Shown: in pieces, positions 8,628 through 17,836 of the stretch
Position numbering within the stretch: the first letter of the stretch is position 1
Layout of the letters: each line of letters opens with the position of its first letter
Source: Novosphingobium percolationis
GTDB lineage: Bacteria > Pseudomonadota > Alphaproteobacteria > Sphingomonadales > Sphingomonadaceae
Assembly (NCBI RefSeq): GCF_020179425.1
Contig: NZ_JAILYM010000001.1
Span: forward strand, 372,001 to 436,000
Length of the DNA: 64,000 bases
Direction of reading: 5' to 3'
Notes under the pieces: model-generated
Told to the model about the DNA's origin: nothing
The model's database searches: none
What the model saw: only the letters and a program-made list of their open reading frames with translations
Translations under genes and position numbers: made by a program

Positions 8628-10216
8628 CAGTGCATCGCCATCTTGAAGCGGCCCTTGGGAAGCGGCCGGAGAAGGAAAACAAGCGGAACCACCACCACGA
8701 TCGCGGCCACCAGCGCGATGAATTCATCGCTGAAGGCCATGACCATCGCCTGTTGCAGCACCGTCCCGTCGATCGAGCGGATCGCGGCGGCAAGGCCTTC
8801 GGGCCCGCCGCCAAAGCCGGCGGCCTGGTTCGAGATCCAGTCCTGCACGCCGACATCATTGGCACCGAGGGCCGAGTGCAGCGTCCAGTGGTGGAAATCG
8901 AGGCGGCGTTCCTGCAGCGTCGCCAGCAGGGCAAGGCCGATCGAGCCGCCAAGGTTGCGCGCGGCGTTGAACAGGCCCGAAGCGTCGCCCGCATCATCGG
9001 CATCCACGCTGGCAAGCGCCGCCTGATTGAGGAATAGCATGCACAGCGCCTGGCCCAGTCCACGCAGCAGTTGCGAAACCACGAAGTCCGAACCGTCGGA
9101 GGTCAGCGTCAGCGTGGTGTCAAGCCAGCAAGAGGTCGCCATGATCAGCATCCCCGCGCCGACCGCCACGCGCAAATCGATGCGCGTGATCAGCAGCGGG
9201 AACAGCGGCATCATCATCGCCGCCGGAATGCCCGACAGGAACACGATCCCGCCAGACTGATAGGCATTATAGCCCGCGATCGCGGCAAGGAACTGCGGGA
9301 TCACGTAGCTGGTGCCATAAAGCACCGCGCCGATCAGCAACCCCAGCACGAACACGGCGGCAAAGGCACGGTTACGCAGCAGCGCCAGCTTCACCACCGG
9401 GCGGCGCGCGGTCAGCTGGCCGATGGCGATGAACGCGAAGCCGAGCAGCGTCACCGCCGAAAGCTGCCAGATCAGCGTGGACTGGAACCACTGTTCGCGG
9501 TTGCCTTCCTCCAGCACCACGGTCAGCCCGCCAAGGCCCAGTGCCATGCCCGCAATGCCCAGCCAGTCGGCGCTCCACAGCTCGTCCAGCCGCGCCTTCG
9601 CGCCCTTCAGCCCCACCAGCAGGAAAACCATCAGGATCAGGCAGACCGGCAGGTTGATGAAGAAGGCGTAGTGCCACGACAGGTTCTCGGTCAGCCACCC
9701 GCCAGCCAGCGGCCCCAGCACGGGCCCCAGGATCAGCGTTGAACCGAATAGCGCGGTGCCGACCGGCTGCTGGTGGCGCGGCAGGCGCGTGGCGATGATG
9801 GTCATGCCGGTGGGGATCATCGCCCCGCCGGTGAAGCCCTGTCCGATGCGCCCGATGATCATCATCGTCAGCGAGGTGGAAAGCCCGCACACGATCGAGA
9901 ACGCGGTGAACAGCGTCGCCGCGATCAGCAGGAAGCGACGCAGGCCAAACACGCGTTCAAGCCAGCCGGTCAGCGGGATGATCACGATCTCGGCGACGAG
10001 GTAGCTGGTGGCGATCCAAGTGCCTTCGCTCGCCGAAGCGCCGATCTCGCCCTGGATGGTGGGCAGCGAGGAGTTGACGATCGAGATGTCGAGCGTCGCC
10101 ATCAGCGCGCCGATCGCGCCCGCGAAAACCGCCAGCCAGGCCGACAGGTCCGCCTTCTGTTGTACGGGCGCGGGTGCGGGCGCTGTGCCCGCTGGAAGGG
10201 TGGCCGCGCCGCTCAT
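8627..10216 (-). CDS. DHA2-family MFS multidrug transporter (EmrB-like)
   Basis: 529 residues with about 14 hydrophobic segments, as in the DHA2 (EmrB/QacA) proton-antiporter family. Motifs seen: ATLDISIVNSSLPTIQGE in TM1, the GRIGQGFTGGAMIPTGM segment, and PVGTALFGSTLILGPVLGPLAGG (motif C). It pumps hydrophobic drugs across the inner membrane, handing them to the fusion protein and outer-membrane factor. Its start overlaps the fusion-protein stop by 4 nt (ATGA), indicating tight coupling. Confidence 0.93.
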   Translation of the reverse strand: MSGAATLPAGTAPAPAPVQQKADLSAWLAVFAGAIGALMATLDISIVNSSLPTIQGEIGASASEGTWIATSYLVAEIVIIPLTGWLERVFGLRRFLLIAATLFTAFSIVCGLSTSLTMMIIGRIGQGFTGGAMIPTGMTIIATRLPRHQQPVGTALFGSTLILGPVLGPLAGGWLTENLSWHYAFFINLPVCLILMVFLLVGLKGAKARLDELWSADWLGIAGMALGLGGLTVVLEEGNREQWFQSTLIWQLSAVTLLGFAFIAIGQLTARRPVVKLALLRNRAFAAVFVLGLLIGAVLYGTSYVIPQFLAAIAGYNAYQSGGIVFLSGIPAAMMMPLFPLLITRIDLRVAVGAGMLIMATSCWLDTTLTLTSDGSDFVVSQLLRGLGQALCMLFLNQAALASVDADDAGDASGLFNAARNLGGSIGLALLATLQERRLDFHHWTLHSALGANDVGVQDWISNQAAGFGGGPEGLAAAIRSIDGTVLQQAMVMAFSDEFIALVAAIVVVVPLVFLLRPLPKGRFKMAMH

Positions 10217-11364
10217 CGGGCCGGGTGCGCCCGGTCCTGCTCGGCCTGGATCGCATCAATCGCGCCCTTGGCCGAGGTGGTGTCCACCTCGACGCTCAAC
10301 GACAGGCCGGGCACCAGCACCTTGCGCGATTCCGCGCCTGCATTGATGCGGATGCGCACGGGCACGCGCTGGACGATCTTGGTGAAGTTGCCGGTCGCGT
10401 TCTGCGGCGGGATCAGCGAGAAGTTCGCGCCCGTGCCCGGCGTGATGCTCTCGACCACGCCGTGGAATTCGACGTCGGGCAGGGCATCGACCTTGATCTT
10501 CACCGGCTGGCCGGGGCGCATCAGGCCGATCTGCGTTTCCTTGAAGTTGGCCTCTACATAGATCTTGTCCGTAGGAACGATCGTCATCAGACGCTGGCCG
10601 GGTTGCACGAACTGGCCAAGCCGGACGCCCGACGACGCGACCTTGCCGGAGACCGGCGCGACAAGGCGCGTGATCGCAAGATCGTTCTGCGCGGCGGCCT
10701 GCTGGGTGCGGGCGGCCTCGATCTGCGCGGCCGATTGCCCGGCCTGGGCGCGCACCGATTCCACCTTGCTGCGCGCGGCCGCCAGCGCGGACTGCTGGGC
10801 ACGCACTTGCGCGGCGGCCTTGTCGCGGTGCGAAACCAGTTGGTCGAGCGCCTGCTTCGGCTCCGCGCCGCTCGCCACGAGCGGACGATAGCGGGCGACT
10901 TCGCCGTTGAGGTAGGCGAGATCGCGCTGCGCGGCAGAGAGCGCGGCGCTGGCTTGTCCGACGCCTGCCTCGGCCTCGCCGATGCCCGCCAGCGTGGCAG
11001 TCTGGGTGGCGCGGGCGACGTTCACCTGCGCGACCGCCTGATCGAGCCGGGTGCGGTAGTCGGTGGGATCGACCTGCAGCAGCAAAGTGCCTGCCGTCAC
11101 CGCCTGGTTGTCGGCCACCGCCACCTGGCGGACATAGCCCGCCAGCTTCGAGCTGATCGCCACGCCATCGGCGCGCACGTAGGCGTCCTCGGTTTCCTGA
11201 AAGTAGCGCCCGTTCATGCGGTAGTCGGCATAGGCATAGACGCCATAGACCGCGCCTACCACCAGCGCGCCAAGCGCGATGCGGCCGATCAGGCGCCGTT
11301 TGCCGGGTTGCGGGGCGGACGCTTCGGGGGCGGCGGAATCTTGCGGGGCAGTGGGCTCGCTCAT
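10213..11364 (-). CDS. HlyD/EmrA-type membrane fusion protein
   Basis: 383 residues from ATG 11364, preceded by AGGA. A Pro-rich cytoplasmic N-terminus leads into one TM helix (IGRIALGALVVGAVYGVYAYA). Then come the lipoyl-like half-motif (VRADGVAISSKLAGYVRQV), long Ala/Gln-rich coiled-coil hairpins, the second half (ITRLVAPVSGKVASSGVRLGQ) and beta-barrel. It is the periplasmic adaptor of the efflux pump and the first gene of the operon, which is the expected EmrA-EmrB-OMF order. A palindromic operator lies 18 bp upstream. Confidence 0.92.
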   Translation of the reverse strand: MSEPTAPQDSAAPEASAPQPGKRRLIGRIALGALVVGAVYGVYAYADYRMNGRYFQETEDAYVRADGVAISSKLAGYVRQVAVADNQAVTAGTLLLQVDPTDYRTRLDQAVAQVNVARATQTATLAGIGEAEAGVGQASAALSAAQRDLAYLNGEVARYRPLVASGAEPKQALDQLVSHRDKAAAQVRAQQSALAAARSKVESVRAQAGQSAAQIEAARTQQAAAQNDLAITRLVAPVSGKVASSGVRLGQFVQPGQRLMTIVPTDKIYVEANFKETQIGLMRPGQPVKIKVDALPDVEFHGVVESITPGTGANFSLIPPQNATGNFTKIVQRVPVRIRINAGAESRKVLVPGLSLSVEVDTTSAKGAIDAIQAEQDRAHPAR

Positions 11365-11381
11365 CGGGGGATCCTGTTAAT

Positions 11382-11397
11382 GAAACGAGAACGTTTC
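11382..11397. promoter_or_regulatory. Palindromic operator at efflux promoter
   Basis: GAAACG (11382-11387), AGAA, CGTTTC (11392-11397): a perfect 6-bp inverted repeat 18-33 bp upstream of the fusion-protein start. It is the likely binding site of the TetR protein encoded at 6210-6920 (inference from position and shape). Confidence 0.55.
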
Positions 11398-11702
11398 GTT
11401 TTATGAGCCGCAATTGGCGGCGCTGTCAAAAGGTTTCAAGTGCAAATAAGCGGGAGGGGCTTGCGCTTTTCGCAACCGCAACATCCATCAGCCGCAACAC
11501 GCATCGCGCGGGGTAACATTTGACATTGCCTGCGGTTCCGAACGAGAGCGGCTTCATTGATCGACGTTTTCAATCAATCTGGCCGGAATAGATCATTGGA
11601 AATTGAAACACGCCGGGTCTAGCTCATGCCCTGCAGCGGCACTGCGCCGTTTCAACCGTTCACAAACCCAAGCCTTCAACCAACGACTGCAAAGGATATC
11701 GC
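11398..11702. other. Intergenic region between efflux operon and ahpC
   Basis: About 305 bp between divergent genes, with no convincing ORF. It must hold the ahpC promoter. An imperfect inverted repeat, ATTGAT (11556-11561) and ATCAAT (11573-11578), 17 bp centre to centre, lies 125-147 bp upstream of ahpC and could be a peroxide-regulator site. An OxyR consensus is not clearly recognisable. AAAGGA just before 11703 is the ahpC ribosome-binding site. Confidence 0.4.
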
Positions 11703-12266
11703 ATGTCTCTCGTCGGAACCTCGATCAAGCCGTTCGCCACGACCGCCTATGTGCAGGGCAAGTTCGTGGACGTCAGCGATGCCGACCTCAAGGGCAAGTG
11801 GGCGGTGTTCTTCTTCTACCCCGCCGACTTCACCTTCGTGTGCCCGACCGAGCTGGAAGACCTCGCCGACAAGTACGAGGAACTGAAGAGCCTCGGCGTG
11901 GAAGTGTACTCGGTTTCGACCGACACCCACTTCAGCCACAAGGCCTGGCACGACAGCTCGCCCGCCATCGGCAAGATCAACTACTACATGCTCGGCGATG
12001 CCACCGGCACGATCACGCGCAACTTCGACGTGATGCGTGAAGGCCAAGGCTTGGCGGATCGCGGCACTTTCGTCGTCGATCCGGACGGCGTGATCCAGAT
12101 CATGGAAACGACCTGCGAAGGCGTCGGCCGCAATGCCGAGGAACTGCTCCGCAAGATCAAGGCCGCGATCTACGTCCGCGAACACCCCGGCCAGGTCTGC
12201 CCGGCCAAGTGGGAAGCCGGCGCCGAAACGCTTGCCCCGTCGATCGACCTCGTCGGCAAGATCTAA
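11703..12266 (+). CDS. ahpC: Alkyl hydroperoxide reductase subunit C (2-Cys peroxiredoxin)
   Basis: 187 residues, the usual AhpC length. The peroxidatic cysteine is C47 in [11 protein letters not shown] and the resolving cysteine is C166 in GQVCPAKWE, matching the typical 2-Cys class. It reduces H2O2, organic peroxides and peroxynitrite in the cytoplasm and is re-reduced by AhpF. ahpF follows on the same strand after a 181-bp gap carrying two inverted repeats, so expression of the pair may be differential. Confidence 0.97.
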   Translation: MSLVGTSIKPFATTAYVQGKFVDVSDADLKGKWAVFFFYPADFTFVCPTELEDLADKYEELKSLGVEVYSVSTDTHFSHKAWHDSSPAIGKINYYMLGDATGTITRNFDVMREGQGLADRGTFVVDPDGVIQIMETTCEGVGRNAEELLRKIKAAIYVREHPGQVCPAKWEAGAETLAPSIDLVGKI

Positions 12267-12297
12267 AAAATATTGTTCGGGAGCAATCCCGACCCCG

Positions 12298-12327
12298 CCG
12301 GGCGGCTTTACCATTTCGGCCGCCCGG
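12298..12327 (+). terminator. GC-rich stem-loop after ahpC
   Basis: CCGGGCGG (12298-12305), 14-nt loop, CCGCCCGG (12320-12327). A perfect 8-bp GC stem 30 nt after the ahpC stop. No U-run follows immediately. Possibly a processing or attenuation hairpin that leaves ahpC mRNA in excess over ahpF. Confidence 0.4.
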
Positions 12328-12339
12328 CCCCTTGTTCCC

Positions 12340-12365
12340 AAAATGTTTCCCCGGGGAAACATTTT
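12340..12365. terminator. Perfect 26-bp palindrome between ahpC and ahpF
   Basis: The half AAAATGTTTCCCC (12340-12352) is followed directly by its exact complement to 12365. As RNA it folds into an 11-bp stem with a CCGG loop, flanked by A4 and U4 on either strand, i.e. a bidirectional terminator-like structure. As DNA it is a strong symmetric protein site. The outer half-sites TGTTTC/GAAACA resemble parS, but the core is 2 bp longer than the 16-bp parS consensus. Confidence 0.5.
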
Positions 12366-12447
12366 CGCCCCCCGCGATCCCCTGTTCGTTCTTCCCCGCC
12401 CGGCTCTCGCCGTGGCGCGCCTGTTGTCCTGCCGTTAGGAAACCGTC

Positions 12448-14007
12448 ATGCCCATTCTCGATGCCGCCACCACCGCCCAGCTGAAGGCCTACCTCGGCAA
12501 CCTGCGCCGGCCGATCGAGCTGGTCGCCTCATTGGACGACAGCGCCAAGTCCGCCGAAACTCGCGCGCTGGTCGAGGAAATCGCCGCGCAATCGGACAAG
12601 GTCACCGCCCGCTTCGACGGCACCGACGCCCGCAAGCCCAGCTTCGCCATCCGCGCGGATGAAGGCCGAGCGCAGGCCGTGTTCGCAGGCCTGCCGATGG
12701 GCCACGAGTTCACCTCGCTGATCCTCGCGCTGCTCCACGTCGGCGGCCACCCGCCCAAGGAGGAGGCAGACCTGCTCGACGCCGTGCGCGCGCTGGAAGG
12801 CCCGCTGCACTTCGAGACGTTCTTCTCGCTCACCTGCCAGAACTGCCCCGACGTGGTGCAGGCGCTCAACATCATGGCCGCGCTCAACCCGAACGTGACG
12901 CACGTCGCCATCGACGGCGCGCTGTTCCAGGACGAGGTGGAGCGCCGCAAGGTCATGGCCGTACCGATGGTGTTCCTGAACGGCGAAGTCTTCGAGCAGG
13001 GCCGCATGGACCTCGCGCAGATCATGGCCAAGGTGGATACCGGGGCGGTTGCCCGCGCGGCAGAGAAGATCGCGGGCAAGGAGCCGTTCGACGTGCTCGT
13101 CGTCGGCGGTGGCCCGGCCGGGGCTGCGGCAGCGATCTATGCCGCGCGCAAGGGAATCCGCACCGGCGTGGTCGCCGAACGCTTCGGCGGGCAGGTGCTT
13201 GATACCATGGGGATCGAGAACTTCATCTCGGTGTCGCACACCGAGGGGCCGAAGCTGGCCGCACAGCTGGAACAGCACGTGAAGGACTACGAGGTCGACG
13301 TGATGAACCTGCAGGTCGCCAGCGCGCTGAAGCCGGCCGGCGACGACGGGCTGACCACGATCGAACTGGCCAGCGGGGCGAGCCTGAAGGCGAAGACCGT
13401 GATCCTCTCCACCGGCGCGCGCTGGCGACAGATGGGCGTGCCCGGCGAAGACCAGTACCGCAACAAGGGCGTCGCCTATTGCCCGCACTGCGACGGCCCG
13501 CTGTTCAAGGGCAAGCGCACGGCGGTGATCGGCGGTGGCAATTCGGGCGTGGAAGCCGCGATCGATCTGGCAGGGATCGTCGCCCACGTCACGTTGATCG
13601 AATTCGACGCCGTGCTGCGCGCCGATGCCGTGTTGCAGGACAAGCTGCGCAGCCTGCCCAATGTCACGATCATCACCTCGGCGCTGACGACCGAAGTGCT
13701 GGGCGATGGCGAGAAGGTGACGGGTCTCGTCTACCGCAACCGCGAGACCGAGGAGCTTCACGAAGTCCCGCTCGAAGGCATCTTCGTGCAGATCGGCCTC
13801 GTGCCCAATACCGAATGGCTCAAAGGCTCGGTCGGCCTCAGCCCGCGCGGCGAGATCGAGATCGACGCCCGTGGGGCGACGGACGTGCCCGGCGTGTACG
13901 CGGCGGGCGACTGCACCACGGTGCCCTACAAGCAGATCGTGATCGCCATGGGCGAAGGCTCCAAGGCCGCGCTTTCCGCATTCGATCACCTGATCCGGCA
14001 CGGCTGA
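12448..14007 (+). CDS. ahpF: Alkyl hydroperoxide reductase subunit F
   Basis: 519 residues from ATG 12448 with TAGGAA upstream. The N-terminal tandem thioredoxin-fold domain has its redox pair at C130/C133 ([10 protein letters not shown]). The C-terminal thioredoxin-reductase-like domain has the FAD motif [19 protein letters not shown], the redox-active pair C345/C348 (AYCPHCDGP) and the NADH motif [12 protein letters not shown]. It passes electrons from NADH through FAD and both disulfides to AhpC. Length and cysteine positions match the family. Confidence 0.97.
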   Translation: MPILDAATTAQLKAYLGNLRRPIELVASLDDSAKSAETRALVEEIAAQSDKVTARFDGTDARKPSFAIRADEGRAQAVFAGLPMGHEFTSLILALLHVGGHPPKEEADLLDAVRALEGPLHFETFFSLTCQNCPDVVQALNIMAALNPNVTHVAIDGALFQDEVERRKVMAVPMVFLNGEVFEQGRMDLAQIMAKVDTGAVARAAEKIAGKEPFDVLVVGGGPAGAAAAIYAARKGIRTGVVAERFGGQVLDTMGIENFISVSHTEGPKLAAQLEQHVKDYEVDVMNLQVASALKPAGDDGLTTIELASGASLKAKTVILSTGARWRQMGVPGEDQYRNKGVAYCPHCDGPLFKGKRTAVIGGGNSGVEAAIDLAGIVAHVTLIEFDAVLRADAVLQDKLRSLPNVTIITSALTTEVLGDGEKVTGLVYRNRETEELHEVPLEGIFVQIGLVPNTEWLKGSVGLSPRGEIEIDARGATDVPGVYAAGDCTTVPYKQIVIAMGEGSKAALSAFDHLIRHG

Positions 14008-14034
14008 TATCCCCACAGCCCTTCCGGTCGCAGG

Positions 14035-14075
14035 ACGGCGGCGTGTCCCAACGGGGGCGCGCCGCCGTTTGCTTT
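14035..14075 (+). terminator. Terminator after ahpF
   Basis: ACGGCGGCG (14035-14043) pairs with CGCCGCCGT (14060-14068), extended by further wobble pairs, then a T-rich tail (TTGCTTTTG). Likely Rho-independent end of the ahp transcript. Confidence 0.55.
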
Positions 14076-14150
14076 TGTCGGCACAAGGCGATAGGCCGCT
14101 GACATTGTACTGCGCTGTCAAAAACAGGCGCGGGGGATGGGAGAGCATGC

Positions 14151-16088
14151 ATGAAGCGGGTAATGGGCTGGGGTCTGGCAGGCGCGGCGCTGGCGGTTCT
14201 GGGCACCACGATGGCGCCCGCGCGCGTCCCGGCAAGGCCGGCCGTGCGCGAGGCCTTCCGCGATCTCAACCACAATGGCCGCCTCGATCCTTACGAGGAT
14301 GCGCGCCTGCCGTTGGCGAAGCGAGTCGATGATCTCGTCCGCCGCATGACGCTGGCGGAAAAGGTGGGCCTGATGCTTCACGGCACGCTGCCCGGCGCGG
14401 GCGGCATGGTGCTGGGCATGGGCGAAGGCTATGATCAGGCCGCCGCCAAGGCGCTGCTCGAAAGGGGCGTCAACAGCTTCATCACGCGCCTTTCCGCCGA
14501 TCCCGCGACCTTCGCCGCGCAGAACAACGCGGTACAGAAGCTGGCCGAGGCCACGCGGCTGGGCATTCCCGTCACCATCAGCACCGATCCGCGCAACCAT
14601 TTCCAGGTCGTGGTCGGCGCAAGCTCGGCCAATCGCGGGTTTTCGCAGTGGCCCGAACCGCTGGGCTTTGCCGCGATCGGCGATGAAAAGCTGGTCGAAC
14701 GCTTCGGCCAGCTCGCGGCGGCAGAGTACCGCGCGGTGGGCATCCACATGGCGCTTTCGCCGCAGGCCGACCTCTACACCGAACCGCGCTGGCCTCGCGG
14801 CAATGCCACGTTCGGGTCTGATCCGGCGGCGGTGTCGCGCCTAGCGGGCGCCTATGTGCGCGGCTTTCAGGGCAGTGCCACCGGGCTGACGAAGGGCGGG
14901 GTCGCCACTGTGGTCAAGCACTGGGTCGGCTATGGCGCGGAGCCTGAAGGCTTCGACGGCCACAACTACTATGGCCGCACCGGCAAGCTCGACGACACAA
15001 GCTTCGCGCTCCACGTCCGCGCCTTCGACGATGCGCTGGCGGCAGGCTCGGCAGGCGTGATGCCGACCTACATCATCCCCGAAGGCGTGACGTATCAGGG
15101 CCTGCCGCTGCCGCGCGTCGGCGGCGGGTTCAACAAGCCGCTGATCGACGGGCTGCTGCGCCGCGACCACGGCTTCAAGGGGCTGGTCGTGTCCGACTGG
15201 GCGATCACCAACGACTGCCCCGCCGCCTGTCGCGCACCGACGCATGACGCGCCGCAGGGATATGCCATCGCAATGCCGTGGGGCGTGGAGGATCTGCCCG
15301 AAAGCGACCGCTTCGCACTGGGCGCGAACGCCGGGATCGACCAGTTCGGCGGCGTGAACGATCCGGCACCGCTGATGGCGGCAGTGAAGGCAGGCAAGGT
15401 GTCGCCAACGCGGGTCGATGAAGCGGCGCGCCGGGTGCTGACGTTGAAGTTCGAACTGGGCTTGTTCGACAACCCCTACGTCGATGAACAAGCTGCCGCG
15501 AAGGTCGTCGGCAACCCCGCCACGCAGGCCGAAGCCGATGCGGCGCAACGCGCGGCACAAGTGCTGCTGGAAGCGCGCGCCGGAATCCTGCCGCTGGCCC
15601 CCACGCGCCGGGTGTGGCTCTCGGGCGTTTCAGCCGATGCCGCGCGTGCGGCGGGACTGGTCCCGGTCGACAGCCTCGACCAAGCCGAAGTCGCGCTGGT
15701 GCGCGTTCAGACCCCGCACGAAATGGTCCACCCCGACCACTTCTTCGGCAGCCGCCAGAACGAAGGCCGCCTCGATTTCCGCCCAGGCGATCCCGCGACG
15801 GAGACCATCGCGCGGGCCGCGGCCAAAGTGCCCACGATCGTCGCAGTCGATCTCGACCGTCCCGCCGTGCTTACCGCGATCCGGGGCAAGGCCGCCGCGC
15901 TTTACGGCCTGTTCGGCGCGAGCGATGCCGTTCTGCTCGACCTCGTGACCGGCAAGGCGAAGCCGCAAGGCCACCTGCCGTTCGAACTGCCGTCCTCGGC
16001 GGCGGCTGTGGCGGCGCAACATCCTGCCTATCCCGACGACAGCGCGGATCCGCTCTATCGCCGTGGGGCGGGGATCACCGGCAACTGA
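14151..16088 (+). CDS. Secreted glycoside hydrolase family 3 beta-glucosidase
   Basis: 645 residues from ATG 14151 with GGGAGAG upstream. A Sec signal peptide (MKRVMGWGLAGAALAVLGTT) is followed by a Ca-loop-like DLNHNGRLDPYED, then the GH3 N-domain (RVDDLVRRMTLAEKVGLMLHG) and the catalytic nucleophile Asp349 (GLVVSDWAI). A smaller alpha/beta C-domain completes it. The family removes beta-linked glucose or similar from oligosaccharide ends; the exact substrate cannot be read from sequence. The protein is likely periplasmic. It is monocistronic, with a hairpin after the stop. Confidence 0.88.
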   Translation: MKRVMGWGLAGAALAVLGTTMAPARVPARPAVREAFRDLNHNGRLDPYEDARLPLAKRVDDLVRRMTLAEKVGLMLHGTLPGAGGMVLGMGEGYDQAAAKALLERGVNSFITRLSADPATFAAQNNAVQKLAEATRLGIPVTISTDPRNHFQVVVGASSANRGFSQWPEPLGFAAIGDEKLVERFGQLAAAEYRAVGIHMALSPQADLYTEPRWPRGNATFGSDPAAVSRLAGAYVRGFQGSATGLTKGGVATVVKHWVGYGAEPEGFDGHNYYGRTGKLDDTSFALHVRAFDDALAAGSAGVMPTYIIPEGVTYQGLPLPRVGGGFNKPLIDGLLRRDHGFKGLVVSDWAITNDCPAACRAPTHDAPQGYAIAMPWGVEDLPESDRFALGANAGIDQFGGVNDPAPLMAAVKAGKVSPTRVDEAARRVLTLKFELGLFDNPYVDEQAAAKVVGNPATQAEADAAQRAAQVLLEARAGILPLAPTRRVWLSGVSADAARAAGLVPVDSLDQAEVALVRVQTPHEMVHPDHFFGSRQNEGRLDFRPGDPATETIARAAAKVPTIVAVDLDRPAVLTAIRGKAAALYGLFGASDAVLLDLVTGKAKPQGHLPFELPSSAAAVAAQHPAYPDDSADPLYRRGAGITGN

Positions 16089-16104
16089 TCGCATCAGCAG
16101 CGGA

Positions 16105-16134
16105 AAGGCCGGGGAAATCCGCCGCCCCGGCCTT
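16105..16134 (+). terminator. Stem-loop after the GH3 gene
   Basis: AAGGCCGGGG (16105-16114) and CCCCGGCCTT (16125-16134): 10-bp perfect stem, 10-nt loop, 17 nt after the stop. No clear T-run follows. Confidence 0.45.
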
Positions 16135-16169
16135 GCCGATTCGGCCCTGCGCGGCCACAGACCATCGCC

Positions 16170-17639
16170 GTGAGCGCATCCATCGTCATCGGCGCAGAGC
16201 GCAGCGGCTCTCCCGTCCGGATCGACATCGAGGAACTTCTGGCGACCCGCCTGCTGGTGCAGGGCAATTCCGGGTCCGGCAAGTCGCACCTCCTGCGCCG
16301 CCTGCTCGAAGAAAGCGCCAGTCTGGTCCAGCAGGTGGTGATCGACCCGGAAGGCGATTTCGTGTCGCTGGCAGAGCCTTTCGGCCATGTGGTGGTCGAT
16401 GGCGCAGCTTATGACCCGGCAGAGATCGCCAAGCTCGCCGCGCGCATCCGCAAGCATCGCGCCTCGGTGATCCTCGCGCTCGACGGGCTGGAAATGGAAG
16501 CGCAGATGCGCTGCGCGGCGGTGTTCCTCAACACGCTGTTCGATGCCCCGCGCGACGAATGGTATCCCGTGCTGGTCGTGGTCGATGAAGCACAGGTCTT
16601 TGCCCCCGCCGCTGCGGGCGACGTCACCGACGAAGTGCGCCGCCTGTCGCTGGGCGCGATGACCAACCTGATGTGCCGTGGCCGCAAGCGCGGCCTTGCG
16701 GGCGTGATCGCCACGCAGCGCCTCGCCAAGTTGGCCAAGAACGTTGCCGCTGAAGCGTCCAACTTCCTGATGGGGCGCACCTTTCTCGATATCGACATGG
16801 CCCGCGCTGCCGATCTGCTGGGCATGGAGCGGCGGCAGGCCGAACAGATCCGCGATCTGGAACGCGGCCATTTCCTCGGTCTCGGCCCTGCCATCGCGCG
16901 CCGTCCGGTCGGCGTGCGCATCGGCGATGTGCAGACCCGCGCGCGCAACGTGGTGCAGGGGCTGATGCCGCTTCCCAACGCAGGCGGTGCGGAGATGGAA
17001 TCGCTGCTGCTGGCCGAGCCGCTGGCGATGGAACCCGTGCCGCGCGCGCCCGAGCCAGAAGCGCCGCCTGTCGACAGCAACGAACTGCTCGGCCAGATCG
17101 AAAGCACCGTACCTGTTTCCGAGCAAGTGGAAGCGCCCGTCGAACCCAGCCTGTTCGCGCAGGAGGAGACCGCCGCCGAAGTCGCTGCGATCCTCGCCGA
17201 AATGGCGCAGGAACCGGACTGCACCTTCCAGCCTGCCGCTCAGCTCTATCAGGATTTCACCGTGCGCTGCCGGATGCAGCGGCTTGCCAACACCGGCATC
17301 GACCTTGCCGCCTTCCGCCGCCGCTTTGCCCTCGCCGTGGCGGGCATTCCCGACGATGCCGAGCCGCGTTGGCAGGACGTGCTGCGCATCGCCCGCGCCG
17401 TGCCCGACGACCTGCTGGCGCCGTTCGGACTGCTGGCGGTGGCGGCCGTCGAAGGCGCGCCGTGCCCCGACGACGACCGCCTCGCCGAAGTCTATGGCAC
17501 GCGCTCGCCCGGCCGCATCCGGCGGCTGCTGGAACACCTCGAAAAGAGCAACCTGATCGTTGTGCGCACCGACTACGGCGGCAGGCGCTCGGTCGGCATT
17601 CCCGAACTTGGCCTGGTCACGGCGCCAGTCGCGGCCTGA
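16170..17639 (+). CDS. HerA/DUF87-like ATPase
   Basis: 489 residues with a GTG start at 16170. Walker A is GNSGSGKS (32-39) and Walker B is VLVVVDEAQVF (Asp139-Glu140). The fold looks like the HerA-FtsK P-loop branch, with a conserved MCRGRKRGLAGVIATQRL sensor segment. After an acidic linker (about 285-340) a C-terminal region ends in a winged-helix-like part (SPGRIRRLLEHLEKSNLIVV). A DNA or protein translocation role is typical for the branch. The nuclease NurA that accompanies archaeal HerA is not nearby, so the role is unknown. Confidence 0.75.
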   Translation: MSASIVIGAERSGSPVRIDIEELLATRLLVQGNSGSGKSHLLRRLLEESASLVQQVVIDPEGDFVSLAEPFGHVVVDGAAYDPAEIAKLAARIRKHRASVILALDGLEMEAQMRCAAVFLNTLFDAPRDEWYPVLVVVDEAQVFAPAAAGDVTDEVRRLSLGAMTNLMCRGRKRGLAGVIATQRLAKLAKNVAAEASNFLMGRTFLDIDMARAADLLGMERRQAEQIRDLERGHFLGLGPAIARRPVGVRIGDVQTRARNVVQGLMPLPNAGGAEMESLLLAEPLAMEPVPRAPEPEAPPVDSNELLGQIESTVPVSEQVEAPVEPSLFAQEETAAEVAAILAEMAQEPDCTFQPAAQLYQDFTVRCRMQRLANTGIDLAAFRRRFALAVAGIPDDAEPRWQDVLRIARAVPDDLLAPFGLLAVAAVEGAPCPDDDRLAEVYGTRSPGRIRRLLEHLEKSNLIVVRTDYGGRRSVGIPELGLVTAPVAA

Positions 17640-17836
17640 CGCGCCGCCCCCACCCCCTACCGCTTGCGGGCGGGGAGCGAGACTTGCGCTGCCGAAGGCG
17701 GCACTAGTCGCCGTGGGGTGGGCTATGCCGAACCCGGTTTAAAGAAAAAGGGGTTTGCACGCGCGCGCCGATTTGTTCAGTGGCGCGAAAGCCCTCGCGC
17801 GCTAGAGCGACCGAGAATTGTTCAGGGGAGTTTGCG

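Noticed and set aside
12345..12360. parS-like chromosome-partition site within the ahpC-ahpF palindrome
   Set aside because: The arms match parS halves but the symmetric core is 2 bp longer than the 16-bp consensus, so it is not a standard ParB site; kept only as a palindrome.
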